From Branchiostoma belcheri (Eukaryota > Chordata > Leptocardii > Amphioxiformes > Branchiostomatidae), in assembly GCF_001625305.1 (NCBI RefSeq), contig NW_017802947.1, positions 523,598-587,597 on the forward strand: 64,000 nucleotides of DNA. Reading direction: 5' to 3'. Of this stretch, positions 35,434 through 46,875 are shown piece after piece (position 1 is the stretch's first letter; every line of letters begins with the position of its first letter). The position numbers and the translations under genes are program-made. Under the pieces are notes generated by a model. The model was given only the letters and a program-made list of their open reading frames with translations. It was not told the DNA's origin and did not search any database.

Positions 35434-36551
35434 TAAAATAAGATGTCCTAATAAAATGTTGAGTTCATGTATGTGTAGTGTATCATAGCGTCATGGCATC
35501 CATTCAAAATTTAACAGATCGTAGGTAGTCCAATTTCATGCCCTGCTTATCAAAGGACAGATGTAACTACTCTTAGTAAAACACATTCTGACCTTGAGAC
35601 ACACATACATTTACAGCAATGGCTATAACCTCCTTGCTCACAGTTTATGATAGTTAAGTATTTGCTAAACGGTGGCTAGCTACAGAATGCAATGATAAAA
35701 GTCAGTGTTTTGAGCTGCTGTTGTAATTGCATATTGATTGAGCTACAGATGAGGATCAAGTGATGTTTTCTACGTTCAAAGAACACCGCTAGCTCAAATG
35801 TGCAAACTGGCAAAAGTACTACCCAAGGAACTTTGATTGTTAAACAAAGTGGCTATCAGTGTGCAAACAGTCACAAGGACTGAACCAACTATTGCTCGCG
35901 GTGTGGTACCGTACAGTCAATCATTAATCTCAGACCTGCCCTGCCTGACTGTACGTGACAGGATACCAGTGGTTTGACACTCTTTACTTTCTAGCTTTTT
36001 ACATTACTTTTGCACATCTTAAAGTAAAAAAAAATATTGCAAGATTTTATTGATATCAACATTTTTAGGGCCTAATGAGGGTTTCTACGCTGTAGTTATG
36101 AGGTGTTCCTGATTAATTGTTTTAACAGGACTGTTTACAAAGATCGTGGACGTACAGTTGCGTTGGTTGGGGAGGGGGGTACCATTGGGTGAGGCAGAGT
36201 CGGTCTAATCATTTGATCTTTCAGTACTGCTTGTCATTCCTGATTTCTTTGGGAGCCTTGATCAATATTACCACCAATCACAACAACGGTACTTTAATTT
36301 TGCTTGACTCTAAAGAATTCTCATTTATGTAACATGTCTGCGACAATAGCAGGTTTCAAGCACATCATGTACTTTTCGTGCATGCGAGCAGGCATTTGGG
36401 AGTTTCATATACATAACACAATCCACAATCTTTAAAAACGAACCGCTAAAACATACTTAGGAAGCGAATTGTCCTTTAAATTATACTTAAGTGTCATTAA
36501 TAGCTTGACAACAGGAGGAAAACACCCTCACGCATCTTGACACAGGTGACC
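35434..36551. other. Intergenic region between genes 4 and 5
   Basis: No gene was seen. It is the more diverged version of the upstream block shared by genes 3 and 4. It has the motif at 35860-35877 and a block at about 36325-36412 with aacatgtctgcgacaatagcagg and a longer upstream frame (36334-36435, 33 codons). Confidence 0.6.
35860..35877 (+). promoter_or_regulatory. Conserved upstream motif, gene 5 copy
   Basis: gtgtgcaaacagtcacaa, preceded by ctatca, lies about 690 bases upstream of the gene 5 ATG. It is identical to the gene 3 copy although the surrounding spacer has diverged. Confidence 0.45.
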
Positions 36552-39500
36552 ATGGCGTCTAAAGTCCTGCGGGTGGCCTTTCTTCTGATCTGTGTGGACG
36601 TGTGTCATGGAAGACATCATGCTGGGCATCCTCAAGGCGATACAAACAGGTACACAATAATAAAATGCCACTGTGACTGTATTTCATTACAATGAAGTTA
36701 TAACAGCACAAATAATCTTTAACCTTAGAAGTAAATATTCTATTCAAATGTTCCTGCCGTGTTCTTTGTTTTCTGACGTACTAATAGTATACGTCTTTGA
36801 TTTTGAAGTAGAAGGTCTTTCATTTTCTATGTGGCAGCAGTGGAGGCGATGTGGAAGATTTCTGTACCGGAGAGTGCCCTGTGTTCGAGCTGCTGTGCTC
36901 GACCCCAGAGTACGACGTGAGGCGGTACAAAAGCGCCCTCTGGGTGTCCACCACCATGTCAGATCTGTCCCTCTCCCAGGCCAGCGGCAGAGGACGGAAA
37001 CGCTTACATGACTACTTCGGAGGGGAAAATGACAAACGTAAGTCACATCTTTACAATATGATATTCTCCAGGCTCGTCTAATCACTATGTGAGAAATCAA
37101 TAAATACTATAATCTAGCAGATGTAGATACTCAATGAAGACAAATGAATAGTAAAGAAAAATACAGCACTTGTAACAACACTTGAAAAAACCTGTGTGTA
37201 ATTTCTTTTTCAGGACTGAAAATGTCTCACACGGGTCCCATGGTGACACAGACCCGAGAGCCTTCTGAAAGCCCTGTTAGAGAAATCACAGTGTCCATGC
37301 TTCTTCCTAAGAAAGTGGCAAAGAACCCTCCAAAGCCAACAGATCCCAGGGTATATGTTCTATCAGCACTAACGTTAAAGCATAGGTTTGTGAATTGGTC
37401 ATTGACGTTATGGGTGCAGTTATGGGTGATGCAGTTATAATAGTCCCTTATTTAATCTCCATAGCTGGTAAATAGGAAACTGTCAATGAAATAACAACAA
37501 GGGGTTGTTATACTATTACTTTGAAGAAACGAGCTTTTATTCAAACACAATACCCTGCCTGTGTCACAGGTGGTGATCGATCTTGTCCCTGAGTCCATCA
37601 TGTACGTTAGGAAGTTCGGAGGACGATCTCCAAGAGTCGGCTTTGTCGCTGACCTGGAGGCCAAAAACCTACTAAAGGCCCTGAAGACCAACAATGAGCC
37701 ATCCCACGGAGAGGAGTATTACTACATCGCTCAGTATGACAGGTAAAAAGACATGTAAAGTGCCCGAAAATTAACATTACACTATAAAGACAATTTTAAT
37801 CAATATGATTGGGCATCTGAGTAGTTTAATGTGTTTGTGAAAATCTGGACAACCAAAAAAATCCTCATTCAAGCACACAGGGAATGCCATAGACAACAAA
37901 GGGCACGGTCGACATTGTACTACTATTGTACTCACAAACTTTGGTCCTCACAATGTGATGTAGTCCAGACTCGTCCGACCACAACATACACAACGAGATC
38001 TGGGTCTTCGCTCTGAACGAGAGAACGTACAAGTGGCTGGAGTTCCACGACCTCCCGGCAGAGGGCAAGGGACTGCCGAACTGTCTCCTCGGTAAAGAGG
38101 ACCTCCTGGTTTGGGAGAAGATGGATCAGGGCGACATCCCCCTGTTAACTCGGGAACATTGTTCTACAACGTTCTGTGAAGGTATGTGTACACATAAACA
38201 AGTAACATGTATAGCAATACTAGCGGTCAGGAGTTTATAACCTCTTAATGACACTCTTTGATCGAATTGAATAGAACGATCAACCGGTCGACATCTACTG
38301 CATATCATGACTATCAGGCAAAGCATTTAAATTCAATTCCAATTTTTTGCCTTTCTCAGCTGCCAAAGAGGTGGTTACCTTGTGGTTCTAGAATAATAAT
38401 CATGACTACTGAACATGCTATTTATTTCAGCCCCAAGAAAGTGCCCAAAGTACGAGGCGTCCGAAGTGAAGGGAGTCGACGACAAGACCATACAACTCAA
38501 GCAGTATAAGGACCTCAGGGCATTGGCCTACGTACCTCCTACATGCTACTTCGACACCGCCATTCGTGCTTCTGTAGATCCGCTGATGGGATCCCTTCGG
38601 GAAGCAGGTAGGAATTAGACTGGTTACCAAAGCTATTTTAGCTGCCTAGTATCTTTCGTCTTCTCTGCAGTTTCCGCAGATAGAGGACGAGAGAGACTTG
38701 GCAGGTGAAATATTGAGTGTTAAGCAAGCTAGTTATGAATCGGCAGTCTACATTTACAAATGTGCGTCCTTACGTCCTTGAACCTTTCCTCATGGCCATA
38801 GTTCTTTTTCCGTGATATTCCTGCCGTACGTCGTTATCTGTTAAACTACTACACACACCTCCTTATCGATTATACAACGTGGTGACATACGTCAAGATTG
38901 TCTCGGAACGCCCCCCTCCCCAGGTACATTGTACGATGGTGGTGGGTTCAAAGACGAAACGTATTAATTATTGAACAGGTTTTGTATTCGGCAGGCGTTC
39001 CAGCGACCGATGTTGCTGGGAGGTTCACAGTCGCTATAGAGAAAAGAGAGGAACTAGACGGGAAGAACAGCTGCCAGAAATTCTTCAAAGTGTGGTACGT
39101 TGCTGGTGGAGGGACTGGGAGCCCAGAGGTACGTTAATGACCCACCCCGAGGTCTACATGGTGTCATTAGGCCTGGTCGTCGTTTCCTATAAACACGGAA
39201 CAAATTTCCAATTTATTTTATACCGTAATGGTAAAACATTTGCATCGAAAAATATGTTACAGTGTTAACAGAGAGAGTTCTTCCCACCTACATAATGAAA
39301 TGGTCGAACAGAAGTGATTATCGAGATTTATCTAACCACTTTATCTCATCATTATTCACCACTTGTGAGGTGACGGCGTCTTCCGGGTACACAACAATAT
39401 ACTGGAATTATTCATTTATGATAAACACCAAGACAAGATTGAATATCAAAGTTCTTTATTCACAACTCCTTGTTTACTCTTGTAACTTTGATATTCAGTC

Positions 39501-42500
39501 ATTCGCCACCCTGATGATATTATTCACAGACAAAGACATGTTATTGATGACAACATTTTATCCTCCAACACCAAACAGGACCAAACTTTACTGAAAACCA
39601 AAAACGACTTCCAGATACCAAAAACAGTAGAGGCACTTCATCATGGAAAGGCCTCTTCGACACCGTAAGTATTAAGAAAGTTGGAGGTATCTAACTTGTG
39701 CTACAGGGATCGACATTGCAGCTTCGTTCTTTTGTACGTTTCATAAGATACAAGGAACTACATTTCTGGCAATAGAAGTATACCCCCACCGAACGTCTAT
39801 AAAGATTACAAACTCAACAAAATGTACTGTATACTGATATCTACTAACATTTCGATGATGAACAATGTCCTGACACGTTGTGATTCACCCACGTAATTGC
39901 ATTGAACTAACCGCATTTTCTGTGATCGTGACACCGTATAGAACCTTTTACACCAAGTGTTTTGGCGGCAATGCCTACTACGAGCCGACCACCATCACTT
40001 CCACAGCCAAGATACTGATGGAACGACTCAGGGACAAGAAGAAGTGTTTCCTGGGTGATCACGTCAGCGTGGCGGAATACCATCCACAGTCCAGACTGTT
40101 TGACCGTTTCAACGAGGTGATTTACATGTAGTTCACTCGTTTCAACAAATGTGTTTTACATCCATGTAGATTTGCAAGGATAGCTTCAAAAGAAGAAGAA
40201 GAAGAAGAAGGTCTCCCGTGCTCTTGCCCGAGCATAGGGTGGTGCTCATCTCCATTTCGTAGCCCTTGGGCGACACACAACTGTGCAATGCACTACAGCA
40301 GGGGGCTAGTCTGCTGGTAGTGCTGTGTGTTTGACCTTCCCACACTCTTGCTCATATGTGCTGAGTGCTAAGCAGGGAAAGAAGTGTGTACCATTTTTAA
40401 AGTCTTTGATATGACCCGGCCGGGGTTTGAACTCACGACCTCCCGGTTACAAAGCGAGCACTCTACCAATTGAGCTATTGCACCGGCTTCAAAAGACTCA
40501 TTGTTTATCTTCAGATTTTCTTTCGTTGATTATGTTTAAAAGATACGACTGTGGTCAAACATTTTCTATTTTGAAGTTGTATTTTTCCAACACCTATTGC
40601 GATCTTTGGATTCCAGATCAACCTTGACGCCGACCTGGACTGTAGTGACCAGGAGGGCCGCCCACCCTTCACCTTCCACCTCCCCGTGAGTAAAGACTAC
40701 AGCCGGGCTGAGGTGAAGCCATCGTTGGGCGACCAATGTGTCACTCACGTGTGCCCAAACATGACCACCATCATGAGGCTTGAGAACAACCTGCAGGTTT
40801 TTGAGTATTCACCAGGTATCTATGCCTAACGTAGTACCTCAGAATAATAAGATTGTATTCTCATTTCGTGATCTACACAGGACACTTGTTCAAACATTCT
40901 ACTTCCAGCCGATACAGCGTTTAAAACGTTTTTAACATTGCTCATTTGCTTGCTTGGTACGTGTACTTAGTCCAATATTTCAGTCCAACTCTTCAATCCA
41001 AATACCTTTTTAGCCTTTGACTGTAGAATTATGTGTTTTTTAGAGTCGGTAACTGGGAGCCAATTATGTCATTAGAGCCATGCTGGGGATATAAGTGTAA
41101 CTATGAACTTCTTATGTCGTTAATTTGCAAAGGATAGAGAATGCAGGAAGAATGCAGGATGTACTTCATCTTGTCATTTCCTTCCCGGCAGCAACTTGGC
41201 TGTATTCCAAGAGTCCTTCCAAGTCCTGTTCCTACGGCGTAGCTTTCTTCAAGGCGTTAAATCCACTTCTGTCGTATCTGAATGGCAAGAATGAAGACAA
41301 CTCCAAAATTGACATGACTAGACCATTGTTTGCCAAGGCAAGGAATGTTTAAACCATTATCTTCAAATGGTACAACATGACATTGCTGGTCAAGAGAATG
41401 ATCTGCTCTATGTATTATAATAGGAATTAACCTGGCATAGGAACTTACAAAAATATGCATCGTTACAAAGTTCTGAGCTATTTTGGTTTCACAGGAGACC
41501 TAATCTCAGAGACCTAATCTGGATGTTGTTCTACAGGTTTATCTCCACGAGAAGAGCTGCGAAATGGTCAAGACCGTGAGCACAATGGTACCGGAGAAGT
41601 TTGCGGATAATCCACCTACGCCCATTGACGACACGGTATGTGATATATCCATTGGATAACAACGGAACAAAAGATGGTGTCCTTGGTGGGATATGAACCT
41701 TAAAAATTACTATAGTGCGTACAATGGATAAGAGCAAATAATGTAGTTTCGAATTCTGAATTTTTCAAACCGGTGTCATCATATATGAAGCTGATTGGCC
41801 TTCTGAGAGGTGACATCTATGTACAACATCATCCTAAGAGGGAAACCATTGTACAATTCATTAGAACATCATTTCACAAACATGCATCATAGCAAAGAAG
41901 GCTCTACATTCTGCGACGTCTGCAACATTCTGGGACTTTTAAAAAATGCATCTACACGCCACCAGATAGTTACCGAGGAGGGTTAGAACCTCCTGGATAT
42001 TGCTAATGATTCGTCTCCTGACAGGTTTCATATCAACGTCCTGTGGTGGAGAGCATGTTTTTCCGGTCAGTCTACAAGGGTAAGAGTACCAGGCAGGGAA
42101 AACAGTACCTGGATGATATGATCGATAACCTGGACAAGCTCAAGCCATTTGGAGTGGGCTACAATGCTCAGGTAATTTTGCATTAAATTAGATCTTTAAA
42201 CACAAATTACAGAATGTAAAATGTTCTGTTTCTCCATTCTAATTAACATAGGAAACCTTTACGCATGCTTCGGGCATACTTGAAAATCGGAATTTTTTAG
42301 GTGGAATTTTAACTCGAAAGCCTTAATGAAGTAAGTGGATTTAATGAAGTAAGTGGGTATGTATGTATGTATGTATGTATGTATGTATGTATGTATGTAT
42401 GTATGTATATATGATAATTTTTATGTACCTATTAGGCAATATGTCTGAGGCTTCGAAATTATTTTTCAATCTTTGTATAGCTTCTTTGTGGTGTTAATGA

Positions 42501-44439
42501 AATAATGTATATTGATATTTCAGGATATATGGCTTGGTGCCTATGATGACTTAAACAAAGAGGAACGTCTCTTCGAATTTGTTATAGAATTGATAAAGGT
42601 ACGGCCATATTTCTTTTATTGTTATACCTATAATTGTTGGTATGTGCGATTGCTTCATGCATGCGTATAGCTTGGTGTCATTAGAGCTACATAATATCTT
42701 GTCAAATTCTTGAAGAAAGTCGTGACCAAAAAGAAAGAACTTGAGAGGGAATGGGTGTCTTAAGACTGTGTCTCAGCTTACCAGCTATAGTCTCCTGGCC
42801 TTCTGGGCGTGTAGCTTCTCAGTGGTACACTAATGTTGCATTACTGTTCTTTCTCTTAATACCTGAGATGTTTTCTGCACAGACACCCAAGGAAGACCAG
42901 GACGGTGACACATCAGACGATGGAGATGGAGAAGGAGGGAGAGAAGACACCTCAGACGGACTGGTCGCTCTTCCAAAGCCGGAAGGTTGCAGCGAGTCTG
43001 TCTGTCCGACTGTCTATGTCACCAAGAACCACAGCAACTTCATGGAGGTGCTTCTTCCAAAACGTGAGAGCCTTACAAAATCGTCGAAAAAAAGTCTCCC
43101 GCTAAAATGTAATTACTACTAAACATTCAATATAAACGAAACTAATAAACATAATCTCACACAAGTTCTATACACTTTCAAGGTAGAAGCGTGTGTCACC
43201 GAGCGAAGCTATGTGGAGGAGATTCTTTCCCATTCGGCAGACATCTTTCCAGGCCTCTTGAGAAGTACTTTCACGGTGACAACAGCGACAACAAGATAAT
43301 TACTACCTTTGCCGTCCCAATGTACAAGGTATGGTATGGTTAATAGTCAACAATTTTTAAAACAAATTTCCGTAACTTAAGTGGTAAATACAAAATAACA
43401 CCGACAGAGTGTCATCCTGATCTTTACCCTTAATGAATGAATGAATGAACTTTATTGCTCGACAATCGTACATGGTACAATGTGTGGCAGTAATACAACA
43501 ATACTAAAAAACTAAACTATCTTATTACATTTCTTACTACAAACTACTATCTATGCAGTATATGAGTCACAATATGTTCATGAATTGATGATTTGGTCTC
43601 TTAATTGAGCCTTCTTTCTCTGCTATTATCTTGAATACATCAAATATCAATTTTTTTAATTTCTGCACGTATAAACCACAATTAAAACCGTTTTACTTCT
43701 GGAACGGAAATATTATTTTCGATAGTGTTTGTGTCGAGTTCGCAAACGTGGTTTGGAAGTGGCCAGAAAGGTGTGACGTCGAAAATTTGACTAATGGTGC
43801 AATGGGGCGGGGACTTTTCTTCATACAATAATATGAGTAGCGGCAATCCATTTTCTGATGCAATTTAATTACAGTTCTAATTTAATTACAATTACATCCA
43901 TGGATACAATCATCTTGGAAGTCTGAAATCTCCTATTTCTTGGTTATAACTCGTTTTGTTCCATATCAGGAAAGGGTCTACTCTGAGGAGGAAGAGAAGG
44001 AGATCGGTCCGTGCGAACGGGAGTACCAGGTCTGTTCACGACTGCCGGAGGACTACGATGGTAAGGAGATACCAAAGGCAACTGGAGAAGGGGTGAGTCA
44101 AACGGACAAAAAAATTATGCTTGACAGCATCATACCATGTATAAGGTTCTTTATTCAACAGCCATCTGTTTTCACATGAGATACATCAACATTTTGGATT
44201 TATCATTATAATCAACTTTGTTCTTTCTCTGCTCTGACATACAGGTGGCCACGTTTACATCAACTGAAGGTTTTCACGTTTACACCACTTCTGTGAAGGG
44301 TCCTTTCATTGTGTCAGAGGAAACTCAGAAGTTGATGCAGATACTTGACAAGGAAGGCGTTGAGTACGACAAGGTAGGGGGTATCAGTCAATCAATCAAT
44401 CTATCAATCTATCTGTAAATACTACGTATGTATGTATAG

Positions 44440-44470
<31 letters not shown>

Positions 44471-44617
44471 TGCATGCATACATATCCATCTATCTATGTA
44501 TGTACCTACATTGTACGTATATATGCCTCTATATCTGCGGTTGTTCGTTTTATACAGTCAAGTATAGTATCTCGAGATGGAAGGACGCTACTACTACTAT
44601 TACTACTACTACTACTT

Positions 44618-44688
<71 letters not shown>

Positions 44689-45300
44689 GATATCATAGTA
44701 ACCCTTTTTGGCAAGGTTCCTATCTCATAGCTACTGCTGCTTCTGTTCCAGACTTGGGTGGGCTTCTTCACGTACAGCGAGCCTTTCGGTGACCCACATG
44801 AAAGCATCACCTACTTTACGTTCCTCAAGGAAGGCCAGGACATGGGTGAAGGTAATAATAACATTTGGGCGTTACTCCCGACTTCTAAAGCCATTGGACA
44901 GTAATAGCCTCCTGCATTTGTTTCCTTTCGGGGGAGGGCTATATCGGGAGATAGCTGAATCGGCCAATACAGTTCCTCCGATGCACGCGGCTTTCCCAGC
45001 AAAAGGAAACCGCTTTGCTCATAGACACAAACTCAGGCCACTAGAAACGTCTGCACAGTTCATTATATGTATCGATATAGCCGGTATAACCACCCTTAGG
45101 ACTTAACACACCAGCTTGCATGCACAGTATGTACAAAGGAATGCATTCTAATATTTGTGGGTTTTTTTAGCGTTGACCCAACCACATACTTACAGTATAC
45201 AGTTCCTGGACAGACTGACTTTTTGACGTCTCTCATGTTTCTCGCACAAATTACACAAATTACAGAGGCTGAATCTAACGAGACGGAGAACGAGGAGTAG
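36552..45300 (+). CDS. Gene 5: secreted four-SOUL-domain (HEBP-like) protein, complete
   Basis: Exons: 36552-36649, 36838-37037, 37214-37350, 37570-37742, 37964-38181, 38431-38607, 38995-39128, 39579-39664, 39942-40116, 40617-40815, 41192-41337, 41537-41635, 42025-42171, 42524-42598, 42883-43063, 43183-43328, 43970-44092, 44245-44373, 44752-44851 and 45266-45300. They give 925 codons with no lesion. A signal peptide (MASKVLRVAFLLICVDVCHG) is followed by the histidine-containing RHHAGHPQGDTN. Domain 1 has the clearest SOUL features: YDVRRYKSALWVST, RLHDYFGGEN, NPPKPTDPR, VRKFGGRSPRVGF and NEIWVFALNERTYKWLEF. Domain 2 starts at CPKYEASEVKG. Domain 3 shows YLNGKNED, MTRPLF and LGAYDD. Domain 4 follows an acidic glycine-rich linker (exon 15). 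The tail is AESNETENEE. Intron 11 uses a GC donor, whereas intron 18 has a normal GT donor, unlike genes 2-4. Domains 3-4 are more diverged from genes 2-4 than domain 1. Confidence 0.88.
40190..40490 (-). mobile_element. tRNA-derived SINE (minus orientation)
   Basis: Read on the minus strand, it starts with a tRNA-like head (gccggtgcaatagctcaattggtagagt with B box gagttcaaacc). The body contains ttccctgcttagcactcagc and cccaagggctacgaa, and it ends in a (TTC)n tail, seen on the plus strand as gaagaagaag at about 40194. The tRNA head has a threonine-like TGT anticodon position, but its stems are decayed. It lies in gene 5 intron 9. Confidence 0.75.
42357..42411 (+). repeat. (GTAT)n microsatellite
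   Basis: About 13 tandem GTAT units lie in gene 5 intron 13, preceded by a 16-bp tandem duplication (ttaatgaagtaagtgg). Confidence 0.95.
44383..44485 (+). repeat. Compound tetranucleotide microsatellite (CAAT/CTAT/GTAT)
   Basis: Runs of tcaa, tcta and gtat tetranucleotides follow the donor of exon 18 in gene 5 intron 18. Confidence 0.85.
44588..44690 (+). repeat. (CTA)n trinucleotide microsatellite
   Basis: About 100 bases of CTA/TAC repeat with two interruptions lie in gene 5 intron 18. The long open frames across it in several frames are artefacts of the repeat. Confidence 0.95.
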
Positions 45301-45368
45301 GAAGCAGACAAGAGAAGACTGAAGAAGTCTACACCGACACCAAACCAAGCTTGCTGAAGCGTAGGTTA

Positions 45369-45374
45369 ATTAAA
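45369..45374 (+). terminator. Probable polyadenylation signal of gene 5
   Basis: ATTAAA, the common variant signal, lies 69 bases after the stop. The conserved 3' context of genes 2-4 is not recognisable here. Confidence 0.45.
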
Positions 45375-46875
45375 GCATTAAGACATATGGATTCAAATAT
45401 TGTGAGTAGTTTGCAAAATGTGTAACATCACTATAATTTTACTTGCATTGCAGTTCTATTGAGTCATTTTGAGAAAAAGTTGTTTCAATCGCAGTATTTG
45501 AATACATTGAAAATATTGGATAACTTACCCGTCGACTCCAAGTAACGCCAGTGAATAGCGTTACTTTAAATTGAGATTAGATAAAAGAATGTCCGCTTCG
45601 CTGAATTCTACAAACAAATTAAAGTACTATGACTAAATTCTCTGTCTTCGGCCCTCTTATTGCTTTTATGGTGTCTACATACTAACGTATATGTGAGGGC
45701 ATTGCAGTACTGTGCCCTTGAATCCAACACACGCCTAGGCCTGTACTCACCGAGGCAAAAGGTAACATTTGCTCGTACAACAAGAACCCGATAAGGTCTC
45801 TATTGACATTAGAAAGATAAAATCCATCAATGACTTAACAGGGCGAACAGGATCAATGTACGACCATGAAAGATTGACAAGAATTGTTATAATCACATTC
45901 AAACATATCATTATCAAGGTGGTTGAAACCATTGACAAACCAGCCTGAAACAAACTGTCTTGGTTTTATCTCTTGGTTTTCCATCGTTTTCTAAGACGAC
46001 GGTAAAGGTTGCGAGGGGTTTGGGCATAGAGGGCTGACGGGAAATAATCCAGAACCGTCGATTATCCAGAACTGATCTGGATAGTCCACGCGTACGCGTG
46101 CTCGCTCCGAACCGTGCCTGACGCAAATCTACGTATAACGTCTTGAATACTAAACTTGCCAGAAACGTACCGTATCCTAACTATAACCAATTAAGGCATA
46201 GAACTAGATAGGTACGGTTCTGGATACGATAGGGGCACTCACACTCTCTTGCAATTGGTCTTTTGCAGTCGGGCTCTAATTTTTTACCGACAGATCGTCA
46301 CAACTAACAACATCCTCGGCTGCAATAAGTGGCCACGACATCTGTAGTGTCTCTACAATGGAATGACTGGCGGTCAATAGTACGGATGACAACCACAGTG
46401 TGGATGACAACAGTATGAGACAAGCTTGATGTGCCTCACGTTGTTTATGTCGCCGCGGCTCCTGAAAAGTCACCCTGACCTCAGGGTTGACTTGTGATCT
46501 TTGGCCGGCTCTTGTTTGACAGGACAATAGAAGCCATGTTTGCTCCTCAGCGACAAAACAGATAAACAACACGACTGTTCCATCTGGAAAATTTACGGGT
46601 AGACACAGAAATCGTATTTCTGTCGGCTTACGGCCTACGATACCTAGTATCTTCTGTTCCATCTCTTTGATTTCTGTATCTTGCGCTGTTTATTTCGCAA
46701 GTTTTTGTACTCTTTTTTAGTCGTGAACTGATGAAATACTACATTACCCTGAGAGTTTATCACATGGTAGGTCCCGCCTGGGGTGAAAGATAACCATTGG
46801 GTCATACAATACGAGCAAGGCAGGTGTCTGAACACTAGTCTAGTCGTGTGCTCCATTTAACAGCGTCCTTTGTCG
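45375..46875. other. Intergenic region between genes 5 and 6
   Basis: No gene is recognised. A repeat copy lies at about 46070-46234. An antisense open stretch (about 46276-46662) has no recognisable domain. The upstream blocks shared by genes 2-5 are not seen, so gene 6 has a different 5' region. Confidence 0.55.
46070..46234. repeat. Dispersed repeat, copy A
   Basis: It contains ggatagtccacgcg, gacgcaaatctacg, ggcatagaactaga and acggttctggatacgat. Similar words occur in the same order in the copy at about 47775-47922. It includes a perfect 14-bp palindrome (cacgcgtacgcgtg, 46087-46100). Confidence 0.5.

Noticed and set aside
40405-40485. Possible functional tRNA-Thr on the minus strand
   Set aside because: The T arm and acceptor stem do not pair, and SINE body and tail sequence continues directly from it.
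41338-41352. Reading through after exon 11 of gene 5 to a GT donor or stop
   Set aside because: A GC donor at 41338 keeps the exon length and phase of all paralogues; the nearby aat|gtttaa is a poor donor and would break phase with exon 12.
44550-44810. Frames encoding poly-valine, poly-leucine or poly-threonine
   Set aside because: They are produced by the CTA microsatellite in intron 18 of gene 5.
46276-46662. 128-codon minus-strand frame upstream of gene 6
   Set aside because: No recognisable motif, no splice or polyadenylation context, and it lies beside repeats.
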